Positions 1 to 4,807 of a stretch of DNA of 24,538 bases are shown here, piece by piece. The position numbers and the translations under genes are program-made. Origin of the DNA: a virus; the IMG/VR virus record IMGVR_UViG_3300025289_000995, positions 1 to 24,538 of that record. One strand, given 5' to 3'. The notes below the pieces were generated by a model. The model was given only the letters and a program-made list of their open reading frames with translations, did no database searches and was not told where the DNA came from. The first letter of the stretch is position 1. Each line of letters begins with the position of its first letter.

Positions 1-98
1 GAAGCGCCGTGGTTCTTGGCCGTCGCCTGGTGCTCCATCTGGCCGGGGCGGCGACGGACAAAGGCGCCGCCAGATCGAAGCGCCGTGGTTCTTGGCCG
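1..98. repeat. 22-bp direct repeat pair at window edge
   Basis: The 22 bases at 1-22 (beginning GAAGCGCCGTGG, ending TTGGCCG) recur exactly at 77-98. The intervening bases are GC-rich and show no gene. This may be part of a longer tandem array that extends off the window; its role is unknown. Confidence 0.8.
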
Positions 99-375
99 GG
101 CGGCGGGGCGGGGCAACGGGCCGAAGACGGCCCGAAGCGGGGGCGCGGCCGGCGTCCCGCGCATGCGCGTGCGTCCGCGCCCCCGCGCGCGAAAAGAATC
201 GCGCCGCCCCGCCCCGCCGCCCCACGCCGCTGTAGGCCGGCCGCAAAAGCAAAAGCCCCGGTACAACCAAGCCCCGGAAAAAGCAAGCCCCGGTACAACC
301 CCGCTCCAGCGCCGCGCCCGCGGCAGGGGCTTTTGAAGTTTGAGTTTTGGAGTTTGAAGTTTGCTGGTTTGGCTC
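99..375. other. Gene-less GC-rich stretch with short repeats
   Basis: I see no supported gene here: the ORFs open through 9-425 lack a ribosome site and are Arg/Pro/Ala-rich translations of GC-rich DNA. A 13-base unit, AGCCCCGGTACAA, occurs twice (about 254-266 and 286-298). A run of TTTGAAGTTTGAGTTTTGG-type sequence (333-363) belongs to the same low-complexity family found at 6781-6868 and 10859-10891. Confidence 0.6.
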
Positions 376-404
376 TTGACTTCCGTCTTGCTGTGTGCTA
401 CACT
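376..404 (+). promoter_or_regulatory. Sigma70-type promoter for the 422-871 gene
   Basis: TTGACT (376-381) and TACACT (399-404) are separated by exactly 17 bases. Transcription would begin near 411, at the AGGAGG (411-416) that precedes the ATG at 422, giving an almost leaderless mRNA. Confidence 0.8.
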
Positions 405-421
405 GCCCGCAGGAGGAAGCC

Positions 422-871
422 ATGACCTACGGATACGCCAGCAGCGCACCCACGTTGACGCTGAACCTCACCCCCGAGCAGCGCGCCGCCGGCCGCGACG
501 TCGCCCGCTTGCTCGGCCTGGCCCAGACCCGAGGCGCGACCGCCGGCGAAGGCAGTCTCAGCAAGCTCATCACCGCCATCGCCCAGCACGCCGCCGATCA
601 CAATCCGCGCAACACAGCCAGCCGCCTGGTGTGGACGACTCGAGTCATCCCCGCCACGCGATGGCGAGAACACACCATGGTCATGATCGAGGACAAGCTC
701 ATCCCCCAGCTCACCGCCGTCGCCAAATACGCCGGTCACTTGAGACACACCGGCCCCGCCGAGCGCATCGGCGACGGCAGCGCCAACGCACTCATCGCCA
801 GCATCGCCCAGCACGCGCATGTCTACGGCGCCGAGTTCACCGCCCGCAAGCTCAAGTGGCTGGTGAATTGA
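422..871 (+). CDS. Small phage accessory protein with duplicated domain
   Basis: This 149-residue protein is from no family I recognise. The ATG at 422 is chosen because AGGAGG lies 5 bases upstream and a good promoter lies just before it. The protein is two related halves. Residues about 11-72 contain GEGSLSKLITAIAQHA followed by NTASRLVW; residues about 87-149 contain GDGSANALIASIAQHA followed by FTARKLKW. Each half begins with a predicted helix and a loop, so it looks like a tandem duplication of a 60-residue helical unit. There is no signal peptide, membrane segment or catalytic motif. The gene stands alone, with a strong hairpin (941-987) downstream and the candidate large RNA converging from the right. 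A DNA-binding or regulatory role is possible but unsupported. Confidence 0.75.
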   Translation: MTYGYASSAPTLTLNLTPEQRAAGRDVARLLGLAQTRGATAGEGSLSKLITAIAQHAADHNPRNTASRLVWTTRVIPATRWREHTMVMIEDKLIPQLTAVAKYAGHLRHTGPAERIGDGSANALIASIAQHAHVYGAEFTARKLKWLVN

Positions 872-940
872 ATCCGGGAAAAAGACCGGGTTCACGACAC
901 AAGCAAGCGCGCCTCGCGTTCTACCACGGGCGGCGGCGCA

Positions 941-987
941 GGCGGCAACGACCGCGCGAACAACAAAAGCGCGCGCCCGTCGCCGCC
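941..987. other. Long GC hairpin between convergent units
   Basis: GGCGGC (941-946) pairs with GCCGCC (982-987), GAC with GTC, and CGCGCG (953-958) with CGCGCG (970-975), around an 11-base loop that is A-rich on the plus strand. No T-tract follows on either strand. It may separate transcription of the 422-871 gene from the converging candidate RNA, or form the 3' end of that RNA. Confidence 0.55.
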
Positions 988-1019
988 AAGACGCGCCGCT
1001 CCGCCCGTTTGGCCGCACT

Positions 1020-1838
1020 TGGCCGGCGTCCTTTTCTCACACCGGCGCCCCTTCCCTCCAAGCCGCAAAGCGGTCTCTCAAACAGGCATCTCCCTTATCC
1101 GCCAGGGACATTCACGGTCGGCGCCCTCTCCCCCCGGTCGGCAACCTTGCCTGTCTCTCGTGCCTCTTCACAAGCAGCATTCGCCTGCCAAGTAACTTCT
1201 TAAACCGGCTACCTCGACCGCACGCGCGGGCGGGGGGGCATGCGGCGCGCCAAGCTCCCTGCTTGTACCAGCGACTCGCTCGCGCGCCGATCCCCCCCAC
1301 CCGCGCTGGTAACTTCCCCCCGGCCAGCGCCTCATGCCCGGTAAGTGTCACAGCCGGCATACACCAATCGCCTGCATAAAACCTCTCGCCGCGTCCCTCG
1401 CATCCCAGCGTGCCTCGCAACACAGTCGCTCAGGCCTGGTCATCGCCCCCTTCATCCAGCTCCACTCGCCTGCCAGCGCACCCCCGGATAACCGCCGCCC
1501 CTTCGGCGCTCGAAGACTCGCGCTCGTTCCGGCGGCTTTGCCTGGTGTTCCGCAAGGGTGCCTCTTGGCCGGCCGCTTAGGCCTGCAAGCAACTCTATTC
1601 CCCGCTCGAGGCCGCGCTCCTCGCCTGCATACTCCATACTCGCTCTGACGAACACACATGGTGGGGGCTGTCAGTCTATCCTTCCGTTACGCTATCCTCG
1701 CCAGCGGGCGGAGTCCCAACGCGTCAGGAGCCTGCATACGCCACGCGGGCTTCCGGGCTCCTCGCCTGCAAGCCCTTCAAGGCGCCCCTGGATCCACGCA
1801 TCTTCTTCGCTTACGGGTTGATCTGGACCCAAACGATT
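1020..1838 (-). ncRNA. Candidate large ornate structured RNA (about 820 nt)
   Basis: There is no credible gene here on either strand, yet the minus strand holds many complementary segments (plus coordinates): 1807-1818/1827-1836, 1607-1611/1619-1623, 1645-1649/1670-1674, 1494-1499/1531-1536, 1334-1338/1356-1360, 1266-1273/1304-1311 (8 bp), 1171-1177/1259-1265, 1218-1224/1239-1245, 1080-1088/1148-1156 (9 bp) and 1023-1029/1039-1045. Helices at 1807, 1218, 1080 and 1023 contain G-U pairs that exist only if the minus strand is the RNA; they become A-C mismatches on the plus strand. A CGC-GCGA-GCG GNRA-type hairpin also appears only on the minus strand. The motif GCAGGCGA or GCAGGCNA recurs. Size, ornateness and phage context recall the GOLLD and ROOL classes, but I cannot assign a family. 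Ends are approximate, and I see no convincing promoter at 1840-1900. Confidence 0.6.
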
Positions 1839-1909
1839 TTCACTAAGGGGGTGGGTCTCTCTCCGTTCCCTCCCGCCGGCGCCGCTCGTGGGCCGGCGCT
1901 CCTGTCTGC

Positions 1910-1942
1910 TTTGTCGGCTGTTTGTCGGCTGTTTGTCGGCTT
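1910..1942 (+). repeat. Three 11-bp tandem repeats
   Basis: TTTGTCGGCTG occurs at 1910-1920 and 1921-1931, and as TTTGTCGGCTT at 1932-1942. The repeats lie just upstream of the extended -10 box of the A-less operon. The 11-bp spacing places each unit on the same helical face, so they may be operator sites; each contains an A-free, -35-like TTGTCG. Confidence 0.7.
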
Positions 1943-1968
1943 CCTGTCCGGCTTTGCTGTGTGTTTTC

Positions 1969-1977
1969 TGCTATCCT
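1969..1977 (+). promoter_or_regulatory. Putative extended -10 promoter of the A-less operon
   Basis: TG-C-TATCCT: an extended TG followed by TATCCT at 1972-1977. A1973 is the second base of the -10 hexamer, the residue flipped out during promoter opening and the most conserved. It is the only adenine between 1847 and 2385. I see no good -35 box. Predicted start near 1984, leaving a leader of about 60 nt before the first GTG. Confidence 0.5.
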
Positions 1978-2034
1978 GTTCCTGTTGGTGGGCGTTGTGG
2001 GCCGCTTCGCTTTTCGGGGCTTTTGCTTTGTGTT

Positions 2035-2041
2035 GGGGGTG
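2035..2041 (+). promoter_or_regulatory. A-free Shine-Dalgarno of first A-less ORF
   Basis: GGGGGTG lies within TTGGGGGTG, followed by 4 bases and GTG at 2046. It is the consensus GGAGGTG with A replaced by G. The substitution keeps pairing with the anti-SD of 16S rRNA through a G-U wobble. The same 9 bases with the same 4-base spacing precede the second ORF. Confidence 0.65.
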
Positions 2042-2045
2042 CGCT

Positions 2046-2387
2046 GTGGTCGCTGCTTCTGCTGCTTCTCCTTCTGCTCTCGCCTTTGCCCGTGGCGTCG
2101 CCGCCCTGCGCCCCGTCCGCCTCGTCGCCCGCTTCGGTCGGCGCGCCGGCGCCGGGCGCGCCGTGCTGCGCTGCGCTCCGGGCGCGCCGTTTGCCCGCGT
2201 GCTCTTCGTGTTCCCGTCGCCGGCCCGCGCCCGCCGCTTTGCCGCGTCGTGGCTGTGGTCGCCGTTCGCGGCCTGGCGCCTCTTCTCGTCGCCCGGTGGG
2301 GCGGTGTTTTGTGGCGGCTGGCTGGGGCTGTGCTCGGTGCGCGCGCGCGGCTCTGTCGTCGTCGTGTCCGTGCCGCTTTCCTGCTAG
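2046..2387 (+). CDS. Adenine-free small ORF upstream of SLOG gene
   Basis: This 113-residue product is encoded with no adenine until its TAG stop (2385-2387). GTG at 2046 was chosen because it sits 4 bases after TTGGGGGTG and because the frame then shows strong GC bias at the third codon position from about 2080 onward. Having no A in its codons, the protein uses only Ala, Arg, Cys, Phe, Gly, Leu, Pro, Ser, Trp and Val. Residues about 50-69 (RVLFVFPSP, then RARRFAASW) and the C-terminal SVVVVSVPLS faintly resemble the product of 3289-3576 (AVAMFETM, AQDFARR, WIVSVPV), suggesting one fold encoded twice, once without A. It lies 23 bases before the SLOG-like gene, almost certainly in the same transcript. 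Function unknown; coding is inferred from start-site and codon evidence. Confidence 0.6.
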   Translation: MVAASAASPSALAFARGVAALRPVRLVARFGRRAGAGRAVLRCAPGAPFARVLFVFPSPARARRFAASWLWSPFAAWRLFSSPGGAVFCGGWLGLCSVRARGSVVVVSVPLSC

Positions 2388-2399
2388 CGGCCGCGCCTT

Positions 2400-2406
2400 G
2401 GGGGTG
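2400..2406 (+). promoter_or_regulatory. A-free Shine-Dalgarno of SLOG-like gene
   Basis: GGGGGTG within TTGGGGGTG, with four bases before GTG at 2411. It is identical to the element at 2035-2041. It sits in the 23-base gap after the upstream TAG stop and decides the GTG start. Confidence 0.65.
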
Positions 2407-2410
2407 TCCC

Positions 2411-3067
2411 GTGTCCCTTGTCGGGCTTTCCTTCCCTGCTGTCGGGTTTTGTGGTCCCCGGTCGCTGCCCGCGGCCGGCTGCGCCTGGGTGGCCTCCGCT
2501 GCCTCCGCCGTCCTGCGTGGCGGCGCAGCTCTTGCCTCCGGCTGCGCCGTCGGCGCGGATGCGGCGGCGCTTTCCGCCGCGCCGCTCGCTCCCTCCCGCG
2601 TGGTCGCGTTCGCCGTCGGGTCGTTCGCCGGCGCCGGCTTCCCGGCGCCCGGCGTGCCCCCTGCCGTCGCGGCTGCCGCTGCCGCCGGGGCCTCCGTGCG
2701 CTGGCTGGCCGGGGGCGGGCTGGCCCTGCCCCTCGTGGCGCGCCTGGCCCGCCGCTCCCTCGCGCTCGTGCGCTGGCTTTCGGCGCGCCGTGGCGTGCTC
2801 GTGTGCGCGGCCTCGTCCCTGCCCTCGGCGCGGTTCGGGCCCGGCCCCTTCCCCTCGTGCGGGTCCGGGTCCTGGGCGTCCGTCGCGGCTGCCGTGCTGG
2901 CCGGCGTGCCCGTGGCCGTCGCGCCCTTCGGCCTGGCGCCGTCGGCGTTCCCGGCGCTGCCCGGGGGCGGGTCGTGGGCGCCGGCGGGCGTGGCGCTGGC
3001 TGGGGCGTCGCTGTGGTCGTGGTCGCCGGCGGGCGTGGCGTTGCGGCTGCCGGGCTTCGGCCCGTGA
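2411..3067 (+). CDS. SLOG/DprA-like Rossmann protein from an adenine-free gene
   Basis: This 218-residue protein follows a SLOG-like Rossmann layout. Residues 11-20 (VGFCGPRSLP) match the first strand and phosphate loop. Residues 41-50 (LASGCAVGAD) match the G-SGxAxGAD signature, and 64-70 form a second strand. Residues 98-122 (WLAGGG, ARLARRS, ALVRW) resemble the region where the family has its RNR/RS segment. GSGSWASVAAA (151-161) followed by GVPVAVAPFG (165-174) matches the GSGT-A-PVxV element. The family binds nucleotides or nucleic acids (DprA, LOG, TIR-SLOG sensors). The coding strand has two adenines before the stop: a GCA Ala codon (2525-2527) and GAT for Asp50 (2558-2560), the conserved GAD aspartate. 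Lys, Glu, His, Asn, Gln, Tyr, Ile, Thr and internal Met are absent. The A-free stretch ends exactly at the TGA. SLOG assignment is by eye. Confidence 0.75.
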   Translation: MSLVGLSFPAVGFCGPRSLPAAGCAWVASAASAVLRGGAALASGCAVGADAAALSAAPLAPSRVVAFAVGSFAGAGFPAPGVPPAVAAAAAAGASVRWLAGGGLALPLVARLARRSLALVRWLSARRGVLVCAASSLPSARFGPGPFPSCGSGSWASVAAAVLAGVPVAVAPFGLAPSAFPALPGGGSWAPAGVALAGASLWSWSPAGVALRLPGFGP

Positions 3068-3288
3068 GAGGAGGAAATAAAAGGTGGGGCTCCGGGGTGT
3101 TGGGGTGTTGGCAAAGATAGCGCGTCTGTTGGCCGGCGGGGGGTTGCCCGCGGCCGGCGTCGTGGCGATTCTACCAGCGGGCTTCGCTGCGGAGCGCGCC
3201 AAGATCGCCGGGCGAACAAAGCTGCCCGGCGGGCGCGCCCGCAGACTGCCCGCTTTGGCCGTGTTGGGTTCGAGAAAAAGGAGGAGAA
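3068..3288. other. Spacer after the A-less operon
   Basis: Adenines return at once. AGGAGG (3069-3074) followed by GTG (3084) opens a frame, but it runs through the 3289 and 3647 genes in another register and looks accidental. A TGTTGGGG low-complexity stretch (3098-3110) and GC-rich inverted repeats are present. I see no promoter or terminator, so the genes from 3289 onward may be read from the A-less operon. Confidence 0.5.
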
Positions 3289-3576
3289 ATGATCCCCCTC
3301 TCGTTTGCGTGGAAAGAGGCGTGTTGGGGCCGGGCTGTGGTGTTCGGGTGGCGGCCATCCGTCCGAGCGCCCGCCGTGGCCGTCGCCATGTTCGAGACGA
3401 TGCGCCAGGCGCAGGACTTCGCGCGCCGGATCGGGCGCAAGGCCATCATTCGGCGCTGCCATCTGTCCGGGCTGTGGATCGTGTCCGTGCCCGTGCCGCC
3501 GACGCCGGCTTGGCTGCCGCTCTCCCGCTTCAATGCGCCCGAGGCTTTTCGCGTGATGCTCGCCGGCGCGTGCTAG
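3289..3576 (+). CDS. Small protein, possible A-containing relative of ORF 2046-2387
   Basis: This 95-residue protein starts at ATG 3289, with AAAGGAGGAG just upstream. The N-terminal 30 residues are rich in Trp and hydrophobic residues. The core (residues about 33-65) reads MFETMRQAQDFARRIG, then a basic strand, then LWIVSVPVP. That arrangement of helix with FAR, then a strand ending in SVPV, resembles the C-terminal half of the A-free ORF at 2046-2387, as if both were versions of one small alpha/beta domain. There are no cysteines in motifs and no convincing membrane segment. It lies downstream of the SLOG-like gene and 70 bases before the next ORF, with a strong hairpin in between. No named family is recognised. 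The comparison is by eye and weak. Confidence 0.65.
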   Translation: MIPLSFAWKEACWGRAVVFGWRPSVRAPAVAVAMFETMRQAQDFARRIGRKAIIRRCHLSGLWIVSVPVPPTPAWLPLSRFNAPEAFRVMLAGAC

Positions 3577-3588
3577 GCGAGCACAAGC

Positions 3589-3621
3589 GCCCGGCCTGTG
3601 GATGGAACCCACAGGCCGGGC
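3589..3621 (+). other. Perfect 13-bp intergenic hairpin
   Basis: GCCCGGCCTGTGG (3589-3601) and CCACAGGCCGGGC (3609-3621) are exact inverted repeats around a 7-base loop. The hairpin starts 12 bases after a stop codon and ends 25 bases before the ATG at 3647. With no T-tract it is unlikely to be a terminator; an mRNA processing or stabilising hairpin, or a protein site, fits better. Confidence 0.8.
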
Positions 3622-3646
3622 ATGGACAAAGAACGGAGGAAACCGC

Positions 3647-3904
3647 ATGTCCGCAACCATTGTAGCACAAACTCACTCGCTCACCGTCCGCGTCGGCGAC
3701 TTCGCCGACGCCTTCAGCGCAGCGCAGCGCGCCGGAAACCGCGCCTACGACGAAGCCCCCGACATCCTCGAGCAGGCCGACGCCTACCACGCGACCCTAA
3801 ACGCCGTGCTCCGCAGCTTCGGCTACTTCGGCTGCACGTGCGACCGCTGCATCGCCGACGTCCTCGGCGAACAGGACTGGCGCGAGCTGGAGGTGCCGGC
3901 ATGA
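3647..3904 (+). CDS. Small Cys-containing phage protein
   Basis: This 85-residue, mostly helical protein has a cysteine cluster, CTCDRC, near residues 63-68, a possible metal site. ATG 3647 is chosen because ACGGAGG lies 8 bases upstream; the ATG at 3602 lies inside the hairpin loop. Its stop overlaps the next start (ATGA at 3901-3904), indicating translational coupling. Family not recognised. Part of a compact plus-strand cluster of small genes from 3289 to 4542. Confidence 0.75.
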   Translation: MSATIVAQTHSLTVRVGDFADAFSAAQRAGNRAYDEAPDILEQADAYHATLNAVLRSFGYFGCTCDRCIADVLGEQDWRELEVPA

Positions 3905-4164
3905 CCCGCACCACACCCACAGGCGAACGCTTCACCATGCTGGCGGAACAGTGGCGCGGCCGCTACGACCTGCACTACTTCCGCGACCAGGCCCACGCGC
4001 AGGCGTGGATCGCCGCCACCCACAACCCCCGCATGGTCGAGCCGACGGCGGCGCGCGGGCGGATGCACTGGATCGTAGACCACCTGGCCGAGGACACACC
4101 AGAGCCAACGCCGCCGCCAGAGGCCATCCGATGGCATCTGGTAGAGTACCCGAAAGGAGCCTAA
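3901..4164 (+). CDS. Small hypothetical protein coupled to upstream gene
   Basis: This 87-residue protein begins at the ATG of the ATGA overlap with the preceding gene. Its composition is ordinary, with aromatic residues (RYDLHYF at about 21-27, MHWIVDHL at about 54-61) and a Pro-rich segment near 65-73. It has no membrane span and no recognised family. GAAAGGAGCC near its 3' end supplies the ribosome site of the next gene, 3 bases after its stop. Confidence 0.7.
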   Translation: MTRTTPTGERFTMLAEQWRGRYDLHYFRDQAHAQAWIAATHNPRMVEPTAARGRMHWIVDHLAEDTPEPTPPPEAIRWHLVEYPKGA

Positions 4165-4167
4165 GCC

Positions 4168-4542
4168 ATGCCATCCGCATTCGACCTGTACGAGTTCTAC
4201 CTGCAAGCCGCCGACCTGCAAGGGCGCTCCATCACCACGACCATTGCAGGCGTCGTCGTCAAGGACGTCTGGGATCCGCGACGCAAGCACAACGAAAAGC
4301 GCCTGGTGCTGAGCTTCGTCGGCAAGAAAAAGAAGCTGCCCCTCAACAAGACGCAGGCCGCCGCCGTGATCACCGCCGCACGCAGCGACGACTACGCCAG
4401 GTGGGTGGGCGTCGCCGTCATCCTCACCCCCGGCCAGGCCACAAACGCCAAAGACACGATCATCATCACCCCCGCCCCAGCCACCGCCGGCAACGGCGAG
4501 ATCTCCGAGCCGGCAGCCGGAAAGGAGGAATCCGCCACCTGA
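4168..4542 (+). CDS. Conserved phage protein of a small beta-rich family
   Basis: This 124-residue protein has ATG 4168 with AAAGGAG upstream. The N-terminal 85 residues follow a pattern common in phage accessory regions: a short helix with YLQAADLQG, strand ITTTIAGVVVKDV, a basic loop, strand KRLVLSFVGKKK, then LPLNKTQAAAVI, and finally a WVGVAVILTP strand. This suggests a small OB-like beta barrel, often near phage recombination or single-strand-binding genes; its biochemical role is not known to me. The last 25 residues are a low-complexity Pro/Ala/Glu tail. The TGA stop is also the first three bases of a TGACACC tandem repeat (4540-4568), followed by a terminator, so this gene closes the plus-strand cluster. 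Confidence 0.75.
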   Translation: MPSAFDLYEFYLQAADLQGRSITTTIAGVVVKDVWDPRRKHNEKRLVLSFVGKKKKLPLNKTQAAAVITAARSDDYARWVGVAVILTPGQATNAKDTIIITPAPATAGNGEISEPAAGKEESAT

Positions 4543-4568
4543 CACCTGACACCGTGACACCTGACACC
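4540..4568 (+). repeat. TGACACC tandem repeat starting at a stop codon
   Basis: The unit TGACACC or GTGACACC is repeated four times from the stop codon of the preceding gene. The same family is embedded, in opposite relative orientation, in the terS-like coding sequence near 19768-19793. Confidence 0.8.
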
Positions 4569-4570
4569 TT

Positions 4571-4611
4571 GCCGGCCGGGACGCGCACCCGCTCCCGGCC
4601 GGCCAAATTTT
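4571..4611 (+). terminator. Intrinsic terminator of plus-strand cluster
   Basis: GCCGGCCGGG (4571-4580) pairs perfectly with CCCGGCCGGC (4594-4603), followed by AAATTTT (4605-4611). The T-run is short, but the 10-bp GC stem and its position after the last gene support termination. Confidence 0.65.
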
Positions 4612-4616
4612 GCCTC

Positions 4617-4654
4617 TTGACAAAAACCAATAACGGTGCTACCATAGTAGCACC
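4617..4654 (+). promoter_or_regulatory. Strong promoter with overlapping perfect operator
   Basis: A perfect TTGACA (4617-4622), a 17-base spacer and TACCAT (4640-4645) with an upstream TG extension. The exact inverted repeat GGTGCTAC-CATA-GTAGCACC (4635-4654) covers the -10 box, a classic repressor arrangement. Candidate binders encoded here are the RHH-like protein (6146-6589) and the XRE-like regulator (23762-24208). Confidence 0.8.
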
Positions 4655-4807
4655 AATCTCCAGTAGGAGGAACCACACTCCCGATCAAAAACGAGCAGCC
4701 CCCGGCCGGAAACCAGAAGGCTGCTCAGCGACGCACAAACCCTTGCGGGCTTGCGTGCCTAGTGTAGCATAAGCGCCCGCGCCAGGTCAATAGAACGGAG
4801 ATTCGAC
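4655..4807 (+). other. Structured leader upstream of 4808 gene
   Basis: The leader holds AGGAGG (4664-4669) with no usable start codon near it, then a perfect 8-bp hairpin (GAGCAGCC 4693-4700 with GGCTGCTC 4719-4726) and a second hairpin (4731-4735 with 4752-4756, plus an inner CCC/GGG). No T-tract follows. It could be a translational control leader or a small RNA from the 4617 promoter. Confidence 0.5.

Larger units (their letters stand above)
1847..3066. other. Adenine-depleted tract
   Basis: By direct count, the plus strand contains adenine only at 1973, 2386, 2527 and 2559 in this 1,220-base interval; 2560-3066 has none in 507 bases. T is not rare (21 of 60 in 2041-2100). The boundaries are sharp: A-containing sequence ends with CACTAAGG (1841-1848) and resumes within the stop codon at 3065-3067. 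Because every stop codon contains A on one strand or T on the other, all six frames are open, which creates many spurious long ORFs. The tract carries two plus-strand genes with strong GC preference at the third codon position. Confidence 0.97.

Noticed and set aside
1020-1838. Structured RNA on the plus strand
   Set aside because: Several helices lose pairs (A-C mismatches) when read on the plus strand and loops become pyrimidine-rich.
1020-1838. Group II intron
   Set aside because: No GUGYG-type 5' end, no domain V hairpin and no maturase were seen.
1847-3067. Diversity-generating retroelement (adenine-directed mutagenesis)
   Set aside because: No reverse transcriptase, template/variable repeat pair or target gene is visible, and the A-poor region is far longer than known variable repeats.
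1888-3120. Alternative plus-strand ORFs across the A-less tract
   Set aside because: Frames beginning at 1888, 1922 and 2418 have no Shine-Dalgarno at their ATG and lose third-position GC bias outside the two chosen genes.
1843-3660. Very long minus-strand ORF (605 codons) and other long ORFs in all frames
   Set aside because: The strand lacks T, so no stop codon can occur. The product is disordered Arg/Pro/Ala, lacks a start signal and its codon periodicity holds only in part; the plus-strand reading has ribosome sites and a recognisable fold.
3084-3665. ORF starting at GTG 3084 after AGGAGG
   Set aside because: It runs through two better-supported genes in another frame and becomes Arg-rich.
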